This document shows, piece by piece, positions 50,620-61,130 of a DNA stretch of 64,000 nt. Source of the stretch: Rapana venosa (taxonomy: Eukaryota > Mollusca > Gastropoda > Neogastropoda > Muricidae); assembly GCA_028751875.1 (NCBI GenBank), contig CM054154.1, forward strand, positions 54,863,391-54,927,390, read 5' to 3'. A program made the translations under genes and the position numbers. The notes under the pieces are model-generated. The model saw nothing but the letters and a program-made list of their open reading frames with translations, was not told where the DNA came from and did no database searches. The stretch's first letter is position 1. Every line of letters begins with the position of its first letter.

Positions 50620-52157
50620 TCTTTTCTATCTATCTATCTATCTGTCCCGTAGTCTGACGACGTGGGGGCACCCTCAAAGACTCAGCAACCAGTTCCCCCC
50701 ATTTTTCTCTCTGTTCTGCCTTTTCAGGGTTTTGTTGAGTTCTAGGCCCTTCCATTCAATGATGTTATCCTCCAAGCTTTCCTTGGTCTGCCTCTTCTTC
50801 TTTTCCTTGGACAGTGCCTTGCAAAACTGTCTTTGTAATTCCTTGGGATCTTGTGACATGCCCATACCACTTAAGTTTACGCTTTTTTCACGATCGTTAA
50901 AAGGTTCTCATAGGGTCCAATGGTTTGCTGGATTCTGTTTTTGCACGCTTTCGTTGCTTATGTGGTCCTTTTTTAGGAGTGCCCAAGGAGTCTCCGAAAA
51001 ACATCTCATCTCCACTGCCTGTACTCTTCTCTCCAAATCTGCAGTCAGGGTCCATGATTCACAGGCATACGAAATATGGATATGACAAGGAGCGCATTAG
51101 TCTGATCTGGAGATAAGTGAGATATTCTTATCCTCCAGATGGTGTTTAGTTTGACAAAGCTGGTTATTGTCTGTGCAGTCCTGCATACTACTGGCTTGGA
51201 TCCCTGGTCGGATTTCAATGGCTCCCAGGTACTTGAAGCTTGAACTGTTTCCGCTTCTGGTCATTAACCTGATATCAGTGCTAATGCCGTTGGTATTAGT
51301 CATCAGTTTGGTCTTCTCTGCACTGATTTCCCTGCCGTATGTTTTGGAGGCCTTATCCAAGTGTTTTTGTTAGGTGGCAAGCTCTTTTTCTGATCCTGCT
51401 ATTCCATCAATGTCATCTGCGAAGCGGAAGGGTTTTTGATCGTTCTGCCACCAATGCTGACTGATCCTTCATGATGTTCCCCGTGCATAGCCCATGATTC
51501 TCTCAAGGAAGATGTTGAAAAGTGTGGGTGAGGTAGACCCGCCCTGCTTACTCCAATGTTGTTCGAAACCATTCTCCAATGTTGTTTTTGTAGTACACTG
51601 CACTGGTGGCCTCGCTGTACAGTGTTTGATGCTCTGATCAGGTTTGCATTGATGCTGTCAAATTCATGGTTGCCCACAAAGCTGCATGCACACCCTATCA
51701 AATGCCTTCTTAAAAACGATAAATACGTGGTTTTAGTTTTTGTTGATGTTGAAGGTACCGCTCACATAGTATTCTGAGGTTGAATATTGTTCTGTTGTGC
51801 TGCGCCCTGCTCTGAAACCTGCTTGTTTCTTTAGCAATGATGGTCTCTGTTTGGCTTTCAGTTATTCAATATTATCTGCGCCATGACCTTGCTTGGTTGA
51901 CATATGAGGCTGATTGTGCGAATAATATGGCATGTTGTAGATTTCCTTTTTGGGGAGGGGGTGTAGGGGACTGCGTCCCGGTGTTTGGGTTTTCCTGTTG
52001 CCAGTCTTGTTGCAGTTCTTAGTAGGGCGTTTTCAGGCTTCCCCCCCAGTTTGGCCCAAACTCAGCTGGAAGTTGTCAGCCCTGCTGATTTCCCCTTTTT
52101 CAGCGATCTGACTGCTGTTTCCACTTCTTCTCGGAGGATAGGGTGACTCATAGGATC
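50620..52157 (-). mobile_element. C2: RTE LINE fragment inserted in A5
   Basis: On the minus strand it runs from the RT fingers (REEVETAVRSLKKGKSAG, near 52130) through RT blocks to the C-terminal region (LKWYGHVTRSQDPKELQRQF, around 50870-50800) and a (GATA)n tail at 50621-50643. It matches the C2 copy at the right end of the window, where 'SAEKTKLMTN' and 'KRKLKWYGHVT' also occur. The 5' truncation point is close to that of the right-hand copy. Confidence 0.85.
51097..51700 (-). pseudogene. C2 (minus copy) RT palm to thumb region
   Basis: 51701-51399 minus includes SNTVQRGHQCSVLQKQHWRM in one frame, the same out-of-frame reading that the right-hand C2 copy gives, and EHHEGSVSIGGRTIKNPSA. 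51360-51097 minus reads MDKASKTYGREISAEKTKLM and SSSFKYLGAIEIRPGIQASS. Motif C is represented near 51415 by 'FRFADDIDGIAG'. Several indels break the frame. It is non-functional. Confidence 0.8.
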
Positions 52158-53880
52158 CCAAAATGCATGACCAGTTAACTGAAAGATTAGAGAGTGCAGC
52201 TTTCAAAAATGAAATTTCCTTAGCAACCTCGCAGATAGACTTCTCATGTGACAATGCTCTGGAGACCTTTTCACATGCTATCCTAAGTCGGTATCTTGCA
52301 TGAAAAAAGAATTTGGTAAGCCAAAAACCTGTAAAAAATACTAAACAATGCTGGTATGATAAAGAATGCAAAGAGTCAAAAAGAAGTATACAAAGCCCTT
52401 AAAAAGTACAACCATAAAAAACCAGATGCTAATCGAGCATCTATACTTTAGAAAGAAATTCATACAAAGTCCTTGTAAGACAAAAGAAAGGTCATTTAAA
52501 AAGAGAGGGTAAATAAAATACTTCAGTCTGTTCACAATCCAAAAGGATTTCTGGAAAAAATGAAGGTTTAAAAACATAAAACTCATGTGACAAATAACAT
52601 ATCTAAAGAAAACTGGTTTAATCATTTCAATTTCATATTTTGAATGAGAGTAATTTTTGATACATTGATTTGGATGTCGCCTCTAATGCAGTTTTGATGA
52701 AATGCCTGACAATACTGAAGATAACACTGAAAATTTATCAATGATGAAATTAGTGAAACGGAAGTTAAAAACGCAATAAGGCACGCAAAACCAAAAAAAG
52801 CCGCTGGGCCAGATAACATAATAAATGAAGTCCTTAATCAACAGATGTTATTGTCCCTTTCCTTGTAAAACTGTTCACACATTGTTTACCAGTTGGACCT
52901 TTATCCCAAAGAATGGTGTAAAGCTATAATTGTTCCTCTCTTCAAAAAGGGAGATCCAAAAAATCCAGGAAATTATCGCGGCATTACCTTGCTAAGCTCT
53001 GTCAGTAAATTATATACTCATATTCTTAACACCCACTAAACAACATGGGCTGAAAGCAGCAACAAAATTTTAGAATCACAAGCAGGGTTCGGAAATACTA
53101 TAGAACTACCGACCATTTTTTCATCAAATATGAAATCGTACAAAAATATCTATTCCAAAAGAAAAAAGTATATGTAGCTTTTGTGGACTTCCAAAAGTCC
53201 TTCGCACAGTGAATAGAAATGTCTTGGGGAAAATCTTAAATAAAGGTAGGTGTGAATGGAAAAATGCTAAAGGCCATACAAGCTTGTACTCGTCAGTGTT
53301 GTGCTGCACCCGTTCATCTGCAGGATATTCCGATTACTTTCAATGCCTTCAGGCCTCAAACGGGGTTGTCTTGCTTCACCAACTTTTTTTTCCCCTTTTG
53401 ATAAACGATCTTGCAAAAAATATATCATAAGCAATGGAAATCACGGAATTCAGCTAAGTCAAAATCCCACCGAAATTTTCCTCCTAATGTTTGCAGATGA
53501 CCTGTTACTTTTCTCATACTCCCCTGTAGGCTTGCAAAACCAGCTAAACAATTTACATCATATTGCTAATAAATTTGGATTAAAGGTAAATCTTGAAAAA
53601 ACTAAAATTATTGTATTTCGGAACGGTGGACACATCAAAATATGAACACTGGCACTTCGGACATCAAAAGTTAAAAGTTGTTTACTCATATAAGTACCTT
53701 GGCCTTATTTTCACAACCCGCTTGAGTTTGAATGTTGCCACTGAAAGCTTGACAACAAAAGCTAAAAAGTGTGTTATAGAAATATGTAGGACACTACGTA
53801 AACTGGATTGCTTTTCCCTCAAGATCTTCTTTAAATTTTTTGATGCACGTGTTGCTCCTATACTACTGAAATGCAGCTGA
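52158..53880 (+). pseudogene. A5 linker and reverse transcriptase (broken)
   Basis: The linker near 52340 reads KQCWYDKECKESKRSI, equivalent to NWFDNECKSMKYKV in A2. The RT fingers at 52750-52830 read NAIRHAKPKKAAGPDNIINE. Then NYRGITLLSSVSKLYTHI (about 52970), TTDHFFIKYEIVQKYLFQKK with VYVAFVDFQKSF (motif A, degraded), and FADDLLLFSYSPVGLQNQLN (motif C, both Asp) at 53491-53550. NLEKTKIIVFRNGGHIKI and SYKYLGLIFTTRLSLNVATE close the RT. Frames change at least six times. Confidence 0.82.
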
Positions 53881-54725
53881 GGTTTTTAGGGTGTGCAGGA
53901 ATTTAATCAGTTTGAAAAAGTCCACTTTTTGCATGTAAACTTTTTTTAAAATGTTAGTCTACACACACCAAACTACATGGTGTTGGAGAATTAGGCCGTT
54001 ACCCTCTCTTCGTTTTGTCAGCTGTCAGAACTGTTTCCCTACTGGCTACGTCTGTGTCCTTACTAGCCAAAGAATATGCTAGCATGGCTTACCATATGTT
54101 AAATTTGTTAGTGAAAAAGGTCATATAAACTTGGGTTACACACATCAAAAATCTTCTCTGCTCCTCGGGATTTGGCTACGTGGGGCTTTTTCAAGGAGTC
54201 GGAAATCAAAAAGCTTTTTTACGTGTATTCAAGCAAAGAATGACCAAATGCTTCAGAAAACAATGTCTAAAAAAAATAACCACTAGACCCCGCTAAATCT
54301 GTAAAAGTTCCTTCAAAAGTTTTTTTAGAACCAGAAAAGTACATGGACTTAATCACTTTCCAGATATATTTCGTACTATGTTATCGATTCAGATGGGAGT
54401 TTAAAAGAAATTAAAAAGCAATAAATTTCCCGATAATTGTTCCCTGGCTTGTCAAATTGTAATCGTGTCCTGAAGAGAAATTCACTTTCTTTTCTACTGC
54501 CCCGGCATACACTGAATTTCGGAAAACTGATCTAAGCAAGATTTAATCTAGAATATTTCGAAACGAGAGGTTATCTCTATTAGAGTCACAGGAACCTGAG
54601 CAAGTTGTACATCTGGCAAAGTTTATATTCTATGCCTTTAAAAGCAGAAAATCTCAACCTATTTAGCAGCTAAGACATCTTTCAATTAGGCGTTTTTGCA
54701 TACCACATAAACTTGTGCTTATTCG
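53881..54725 (+). other. Decayed C-terminal region and 3' UTR of A5
   Basis: Occasional similarity to the A-type post-RT region ('GFGYVGLFQGVGNQKAF' near 54170-54220 resembles 'GFGFVWLNQGVGNCREF' of A2). No intact Cys/His module was found. Confidence 0.5.
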
Positions 54726-54739
54726 ACAAGGCCAAAGAC

Positions 54740-54930
54740 CTGTCTGTCTGTCTGTCTTTCTGTATGTATGTATGTCTACATCTGTCTGTTGTTTGGATTT
54801 TTTTTTGATTTTTTTTTGGGGGGGGTGGTTCTTTGGGGTAGTTTTTTGTGTTTGTCTTTTGTTGGGTTTTTTCCCCTTTTCTTGTTGGGTTTTTTTTTTC
54901 GTTTTTTCTTTCTTTTTCTTAAGGAGCTAG
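54740..54930 (+). repeat. (CTGT)n followed by a T/G-only tract
   Basis: CTGT and ATGT tetramers at 54741-54790, then T/G-rich sequence to 54925 as upstream of other F ends. Confidence 0.8.
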
Positions 54931-55215
54931 TTACTTGAAAAGGTTTGTGAACTCTATGAATTGCTGCAGTTGTTTGCATCTATCCATTCCTCCTTGTTTA
55001 TGGACTCCCAAGTCTGAACAATAAAATCACTTGTCATTGTCATTGTCATTGTCTCTCTGTGATGAAAGAAAAGTATATCAATATTTATCTATAACCCTTG
55101 GGAATAAAGATTATCAGTCAGTCAACCTCGCTCCCTTTCTTTGTCTCTCTGAATGCTTATTTATTATCCTTGAAAGAAAAGAATTACATTTGATGTGATT
55201 TGATTCGATTTGATC
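54931..55215 (+). mobile_element. Tandem F-type 3' ends
   Basis: Three successive 3'-end signatures: AATAAA at 55020 then TTGTCATTGTCATTGTCATTG (55030-55050 region); 'ataacccttgggaataaag' (55091-55109), matching 14491-14508; and TTTATTATCCTTGAAAGAAA plus (TTTGA)-type repeats at 55150-55213. None has coding sequence attached. Confidence 0.55.
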
Positions 55216-55224
55216 TCTCTCCCT

Positions 55225-55830
55225 CTCTTTCTCTGGCAATCAACAAACCTCTCTCCTCTAGGAATAACAATCCATGAAAATCTCAGTTGGTTCTATCATC
55301 TATGCAAACACATGTCCAAAAGAGTACACCAGTTGACTAAAATCAAACATTTCTTGACCTTCATTCAAGAAAACTATTCTTTCAAGCTTATATACAATCT
55401 TCAATAGGTTATGCTTCAACCCTGTGGGATTCTGCTAGTGCAAACACTATGAAACCATTATTAAGTCCGTGCTCTTAAAGTGGTCCTTCTGAAGAAGACA
55501 ACCTTACTAGAAGTGGATTATACTCAGTTTAATATTCTTCCCCTACATCAAAGACTAAGATTTAACAAAGGCCTCATGATGTTTAAGATAATGACAGGAA
55601 CTGTTTCCTCATCCTTAAAAGACAATGAATCATTCCAGAAATACTGAAAAGCCCAGTGTCCCAATCCCAAGAATAGATTTGTTCAAATCTAGCTTACTTT
55701 ACTCAGGCCCTGTGCTGTGAAACTCCCTTCCTGATTCATTTAGACAACACCAATCATTAACAATCTTCAAAAGTCTTTTTTTCATCCACTTGATGCATAA
55801 AAAATAACATATCGTACTTGATCGTGTTGG
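55225..55830 (+). pseudogene. E-family RT C-terminal part and 3' end
   Basis: The frame at 55210-55407 reads NLSPLGITIHENLSWFYHLC and RVHQLTKIKHFLTFIQENYS. After shifts come VRALKVVLLKKTTLLEVDYT, INILPLHQRLRFNKGLMMFKIMTG-like pieces, SLKDNESFQKY and the final 'NSLPDSFRQHQSLTIFKSLFF'-like segment. This is the post-palm region common to CR1/L2-like RTs ('HISKKVSQ...IKH.L......YNS...'). Catalytic motifs are absent because the copy is 5'-truncated. It belongs to the same family as 14.5-15.0 kb and probably 61.5-62.7 kb. Confidence 0.65.
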
Positions 55831-55869
55831 AAACAAAAGTAAATATATCCTCCCTTATCTTACACCTTA

Positions 55870-55901
55870 TCATCTTCTATCAATCTATCTAACTATCTCT
55901 A

Positions 55902-55934
<33 letters not shown>

Positions 55935-55936
55935 AG
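55870..55936. repeat. (TCTA)n and (CT)n microsatellite
   Basis: Imperfect ATCT units (55875-55908) passing into pure CT (55909-55934). Confidence 0.92.
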
Positions 55937-55938
55937 TA

Positions 55939-56437
55939 ATAATAATGATAATAATAATAATAATAATAATGTATGGAATTTATATAGCGCTGAATCTTGT
56001 AAAGCAACAAATCAAGCGCCCCAGATTTAATTCATACCACTTTAAGTCACGGCAGATTTCTCTCCGTGAAATTCGGGCTGTTCTCCCGGGGAGAGCGGGA
56101 GAACGCATCGCCACTTAGTGCTGCGCCCCCTTTCACCTTTTTTTTTTCTGCCCGCTGTATTTGTTTCCCATCAGAGTGGCTTTTTTCTAAGAATTTTGCC
56201 AGGGAACAACTCTCTTGTTGCCGTGGGTTTTTTTCGTGCGCTAAATAATTACGTGTTAACAACACGGGACCTCGGTTTTTTCGTCTCATCCGAAAGACTA
56301 GCGCCCAGACCACCACTCATGGTCTAATGGATGGGGGAAAAATTTCCGGTCCAAACGGGGTACGAACCGCCGCACACTTCAGACCCGGAGTTTTCGCTTT
56401 CTAGACAGGCGCGTTACCTCTAGACCACCGATCCACC
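55939..56437 (-). mobile_element. S1: complete tRNA-derived SINE
   Basis: About 500 bp. Read on the minus strand from 56437: GGTGGATCGGTGGTCTAGAG (A-box-like TGGTCTAGAGG), then GGTTCGTACCCCG (B box) about 50 bases on, a body of about 330 bases, and the 3' end 'caagattcagcgctatataa', ATTCCATAC and (ATT)n at 55939-55971. The 3' end is nearly the same as that of the L2-like D elements (8.0 and 12.25 kb), suggesting that S1 uses the D reverse transcriptase. Other, partial copies are at 2.8, 22.97, 35.09 and 36.4 kb. Confidence 0.9.
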
Positions 56438-56499
56438 ATGATACAGACTTATTAGAGCAGGCAGATCATGAACTTAACCAAAGCATTTCATAAGAGGAG

Positions 56500-57400
56500 C
56501 TAAAAAGAGCAATAGATAAACTAAAATGTGGTAAGGCAAGTGGACTGGATGGCATAACTGCTGAAATGTTGAAGAATGGAGGCCAAGAGGTACACTGTTT
56601 TCTCACAAAACTATTCAGTTCTATTGTTTACAAAGGTATTTATCCACAAAACCTGGGCAAAGCTATCATAGTTCCCAAACTTTAAGAAGGAAGATCCCAA
56701 TAAGTGGACAATTATAGGGAATTTCATTGTTGAGTATCCTGTCAAAGCGCTTCACATCTATACTAAACAGTAGATTGGGATTCTTGCTAGAAAATAATCA
56801 AAGGGGGGCTTTGGGAAAAAAATTTCTATTTTTTTGATCGATCTTTAATTTGCATGCAAGCCCAGAAGTACTGAACAAAAAAACCCGGAAAAGTTACGTT
56901 GCATTTTTCTTTTTAAAAAAGTTTTTGTTCTGTCAGACATGATTACGATAGGGTGCATCAAAGTCGGGGAGAAAGGGGAAAGCCCTTGCAGCAATGTCGC
57001 AAGTATAAAACCCTTTAATTCATGTTCGGGCAACAGTAATTGTATGAATTTTTGAATGCCCCAAATGGTGTGACAAAAGGGATGGTGTTAAGCCCTACTT
57101 GTTTTCTTTATTACAACCATCTATCGAGACCAGGGAAAAAAAAAAAGGTAAACAGGGAATAAACTAGTACGGACATAGGGAATTTTTTTTTTATTTTTGC
57201 AGATGATGTGGCTTTTTTCAAAAACCCCTGGAGGTTCAAAACCCTTTTTGAATGTATGGAAATCTGTTGTGAGTTTTTGCAATTAAACTCAATCTGATAA
57301 AAGTAAAGTAATTGGTCTTTAAAAAAGGAAGTTTCGGGGAAAATTTAAAACAGGGGGGGTTGAAAATTTCAAATTAAAAGGGGAAAATAAGTATTTTTTT
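56500..57400 (+). pseudogene. A6 RT remnant
   Basis: 56500-56680 reads ELKRAIDKLKCGKASGLDGI and TAEMLKNGGQEVHCFLTKLF, the fingers as in A3. Motif A is lost in a degraded stretch. Near 57195-57240 FIFADDVAFFKNPWRF gives motif C with both Asp residues, followed by a decayed 'FRKGSF' motif near 57320. The reading frame changes at almost every homopolymer. Confidence 0.7.
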
Positions 57401-57939
57401 TTGGGTTTAAATTTCGCAAAATTTTGTGCTAAGCGGGGACAGATATCTCGTGACCAAGGGAAAAAAAGAAAGCTGTTGTAGAATTAAATTTAGGTTTTTC
57501 TAAATATAAAAAAATTAACGCAAAACTTTTTTAAAGATTTTTGATATTAAAAATACAGCAAATTTTCTTATTCATCAGAGAAGGGGGGTTCCCAAAAATT
57601 TGGAACATTAGGAAAGTACACAATGGCTTCCAAAAGTTTTTTTGGGTGTCCCTTTGAAAACTCAAAAAAAATTATTTGGGAGCTGTTTGATCCTCTTACA
57701 TAAATATGTATAAAAAACCCTTAATATTTGATTAAATTATACAAAATAAATTTTAAACAGACTACCTATAATGCTTATAAAATGTTGCTTGCTTGGGATA
57801 TTCGGGAAAAGAACTGTTGGTTTCTATGATAAGACAATTTTAGTGATGCAGGATTCAGCTTTGTATGGTTCAACAGGTATTTGGGGACGTCAAGGATTCT
57901 TATATCTGTTTAAGCAACAGAATATCTTCTACACTTAGA

Positions 57940-58243
57940 TACCTACTGCTTTAGAGTTGCTGTGTCACAGGTGAGATGTAATGTTTTACCACTCAACAAC
58001 AATATACATCGATATAGTGCACAGAATCAGAAGAAACAATGTCCATTTTGTAAACCCAAAGTTGAAGATGAAAAGCATTTCCTTTATGAATGTTTTGTGT
58101 ATGATTTAAGAATTAAATTTTTAAGGGATTGTGTTGATACTCCTTTGCATGATCTACTTAAAGCAGAAAACAGTAGCAAAAATCACTGTCTGTCTAGATA
58201 TATATTCCATGCCATCAATAAGAGAAAAAGTTTGTTGTTTTAA
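57940..58243 (+). pseudogene. A6 C-terminal CCHC module
   Basis: The frame at 57962-58243 (93 codons, open) reads RYSAQNQKKQCPFCKPKVED followed by EKHFLYECFVYDLRIKFLRD. CPFC-x8-H-x4-C preserves the potential zinc ligands, and the terminus LSRYIFHAINKRKSLLF parallels A3. Its good preservation compared with the RT upstream is notable and supports the view that part of the RT damage is sequence error. Function unknown. Confidence 0.75.
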
Positions 58244-58545
58244 GATATTTACATCACAAACGAAGATACGGTTATCGTTTTGTTATGATTTTGAGAAACT
58301 ATATGTATATTGATTTTATCCAGACATAAGGAAGGTACACTTAGATCAAAATAATGAATTGTGTTTGATACATATGTATTTTTATGTATTTGTGCATTGT
58401 CTTCATTATTTCTTTCACTGAAAGTGAGCTTGGTATTGTGTATGTTATCCGGTTTTTGCCCACTCTGTGGCATTGTCAATTTCTCCTACGCCAACCATGT
58501 ATTATGGCCTAGGGCTGAGATACATTAAATTTCTGAGTTCTGAGG

Positions 58546-58695
58546 TCTCTCTGTATGAGTGTGAATGTTTTACTCTCATCATTGTGTTACTGCAACTGAC
58601 TTCTAGAAATAATGTGCACTATCCTACTTCTTTATGTATCTATCATAGCTCCAGGATGACTTTATTATGTACAATGTTAAATCACAGCGAGTGCT
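58546..58695. other. Spacer, left flank of the minus C1 copy
   Basis: Contains 'tctttatgtatctatcat' and 'cagcgagtgctaatgatg', which reappear in changed form at 61354-61410 ('tcttatgtatctataaa', 'gcgagcgctaatgatg'). It is therefore a repeated segment, perhaps an LINE 3' UTR. Confidence 0.45.
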
Positions 58696-58704
58696 AATGA
58701 TGAT

Positions 58705-61130
58705 CACTCACTCACTCACTCATCCCATGGTCAGGACACCGTTGAGGTACCCGCACAGACACTGCAAGGACCGCCAAATGGTTCTGTCCTCGGCTGCTTT
58801 CAGGAGGTTTGGTACAGTGAGGCCGGTCCACTCCTTGATGTTGGATATCCAGCTTTTGCGTGGTCGTCCCTGCCTCCTTGCTCCTTCCACCATTCCCTGC
58901 AGGACTGTCTTTGACAGGCTGTTATGCCTTGTTGTGTGGCCAAACCATTTCAATTTCTTCCGTTTGACTGTATCTAGCAATGGTTCTTGTTTGCCAGCCA
59001 GTGCCTCGATCTGCTGCCAGACGTAGTCGTTTTTTTACGGTCTCTGTAGGTGATGTTCAGGATCCGCCTGAGGCACTTCATCTCAAAGGTTTGAATGCAA
59101 TGTTCTAAATCAGCAGTGAGTGTCCATGCTTCACAGCTGTACAAGGCAATGGATGTGACGAGTGTCTTGTAGAGTCTGACCTTAGTGTGGGTTCTGATGT
59201 TATGGTTTCTCCACACTTTCGCCAGCTTAGTCATGGAGGAGAGTGCCACAGCAAGTCTGATCTTCACCTCTTGTGTGCTCGTACCTTCTTTGGTGATGAC
59301 TGCTCCAAGGTACTTGAAAGTTTCCACCTCCTCTAGTGTCTCGCCACTCATCTTGATGCTGGTGGGAGTGGTCGGTGTGGTACTGTTCACTAGGATCCTG
59401 CTCTTTTTCGTGCTGATCTCCATACCGTGGGCATTGGCTGATGTTTCCAGTCTGGTGGTGAGATCCTGGAGTTCTTCTTCACTGCGGCCCATGAGATCAA
59501 TACCGTCTGCGAATCGAAGATTGCAGACTGGCCTTCCTCCTATTGTGATTATGGTCTTGAAGTCAAGGAGGGCTTCCTGCATGATGTTCTCCAGGACCAC
59601 GTTGAAAAGAACGAGGGATAGTGGGCAGCCTTGTCAAACTCCAACTGAAGTCCGGAAGAACTCCCCGATTTCTCCACCCATGAGGACTGTGCTGTGGGAG
59701 CTGTCATACAGTTCCTGGATGACTTGAATCAGGTCCTCGTCGAAGCTATAGTCTCTCATGACTTGCCACAGAGCTTCTTGCCACACTTGGTCAAAGGCCT
59801 TCTTGAGGTCAATGAAGTTGTTGTAGAGCTGTAGTTGATGTTGGAGGTGCTTCTCTATGAGCATTCTGATGTTGAAGATCTGCTCGACAGTGCTTCGACC
59901 TGGTCTGAATCCTGCCTGTTCTTCTGATAGGATTTCTTCTGCTTGTGGTTTTAGTCTGTTCAAAGGCAATGCGTAGCATAACTTTGCTTGGATGGCTTAT
60001 CAGATGATTTTTCTTAATTTTTTGGGACTTTTTCAGGGGTTTCCCCTTCTTGGAAGTGGAATAGGATGGTTTGGGCCACTGTTCAGGCCACTTTTGCTGG
60101 TCAAAATATTGGGCGTATTTTTATGCCTTGATCATCTCTGGGCCCCGTATTGATAGTAGCCGGATGTTGCAACCCTGGTGATTGCCCCCTTTCAGGATTT
60201 ACTGCTTCTTTACCTTTTCCCTCGACTGTGTGCTTTCAGATCTGAGGGTCGGGGATCTTGCTCGTGAAGTTTATTTGGATCCCCTTCAGTTGGAGTTTAC
60301 GGGTTGCTGCAATTTTTGCCCACTCTTCAGATGTGGGCCTCTGAAAGGGTGACCCCCTTTGTCTTCAATAACAAGGTTTTGGTGCTGGATTGGTAGTCTT
60401 GATTTTGGTAGCCCCCTTGCTGTCCCCTTTTCCCCATTCCCTTCTAAACCTTGGAGCATTGTTCTGACATCCAGTTCCCTTTGGCCCTAGTCATTTTCTT
60501 CTTGATTACCTGTTGACTGTTCTAACTCTTCGGCCTTTCTGGGTTTTGGGGTTTTTTTGGGCTTTGCTCCCCGTTGATCGCACAGGCCAGGATAGCGGGG
60601 AAACCCAGGGTTGGTTCTTTTTCCTTTTTTTCCCCAAGGTTCCCAGTGCTGTTCTGTTTGTCTTGCTGAAGGTCTCAGTGAGGTTTGTTGATGTTTTGGA
60701 AAAAAAATTTCATGTGCAAATTCCCCCCCATTATTTTAAAAATTTCAGCGACTTCAGGGTCCTTTAGCTTTTCCAGTTTAACCCCAAAAACCCCCTTCGG
60801 TTTCTTTGGCTTTTAGCTTACTTTTTTATAATTCTGGGTTTTAGGAAAAAATTATCATGCCAGGGAAAAAATTCTTGTTGGGTTTGTTTTTGAAAAAAAA
60901 AAAAAAAAAAAAAAAGCCTTTACTTAAACGTTTGGGGGCCAGATGTTTTCCATTGGTTGTGTTCTTTCCAAATTTGGGTGAGTGCCACGCGTTCTTTTCT
61001 TTTTTGCTTGTGGGGGTTAGGGGGTTTTTTTGGCGCAGTAAGATTGTGGCTGCTGCGAAATTTCCAAAAAATCTGAGACCTTTAAAGTTGGTTTGTCCCC
61101 GCCAAAACGATAAAAAGTATGAGTAAGTAG
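58705..61130 (-). mobile_element. C1 (minus copy): RTE LINE with 9-bp TSD
   Basis: AATGATGAT flanks the element at 58696-58704 and 61131-61139. On the minus strand it begins in the endonuclease/linker (61130-60500, very noisy), continues with RT (60000-59000) and ends with (GAGT)n at 58705-58722, the same tail as C1 at 46.6 kb. The right half (60.0-61.1 kb) is rich in homopolymer expansions, while the left half reads well. Confidence 0.87.
58974..59969 (-). pseudogene. C1 (minus copy) reverse transcriptase and C-terminal region
   Basis: Frame 59969-59634 minus reads MPLNRLKPQAEEILSEEQAG, FRPGRSTVEQIFNIRMLIEK and NNFIDLKKAFDQVWQEALWQ (motif A). Motif B (GEFFRTSVGV) ends at a stop. Frame 59600-58974 minus reads VCNLRFADGIDLMGRSEEEL: motif C has lost its second catalytic Asp (FADG), so the enzyme would be dead regardless of frame. 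FKYLGAVITKEGTSTQEVKI and YSCEAWTLTADLEHCIQTFE follow, then RRILNITYRDRKK. The last part, KLKWFGHTTRHNSLSKTV, lies in a further frame (58980-58720). Confidence 0.9.

Larger units (their letters stand above)
48724..54725 (+). mobile_element. A5: A-type LINE with a different ORF1, split by C2
   Basis: Order: ORF1 (48724-49640), endonuclease (about 49740-50600), C2 insertion on the minus strand (50620-52157), linker (52158-52650), RT (52650-53880), decayed C-terminal part and 3' UTR to about 54725, with 'caaggccaaagacctgtc' and a (CTGT)n run at the end. Its own length is about 4.5 kb, like A2 and A4. RT motifs match the A family, but ORF1 belongs to another sequence type. Confidence 0.8.
56440..58545 (+). 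mobile_element. A6: 5'-truncated A-type LINE
   Basis: Starts in the RT fingers directly after the S1 head and runs to the 3' UTR, which ends in 'tggcctagggctgagatac' and a short CT run. The middle (56.7-57.7 kb) is heavily broken and rich in expanded homopolymers. The C-terminal module resembles A3. No endonuclease or ORF1 is present. Confidence 0.75.

Noticed and set aside
50610..52170. A 6-bp TSD (ACTCAT) around the minus C2 element
   Set aside because: The right-hand copy lies within C2 coding sequence (Y-E-S-P), so the match is fortuitous.
56360..56437. A functional tRNA gene on the minus strand
   Set aside because: A and B boxes are present, but the sequence runs straight into the S1 body and cannot form a proper acceptor stem; it is a SINE head.
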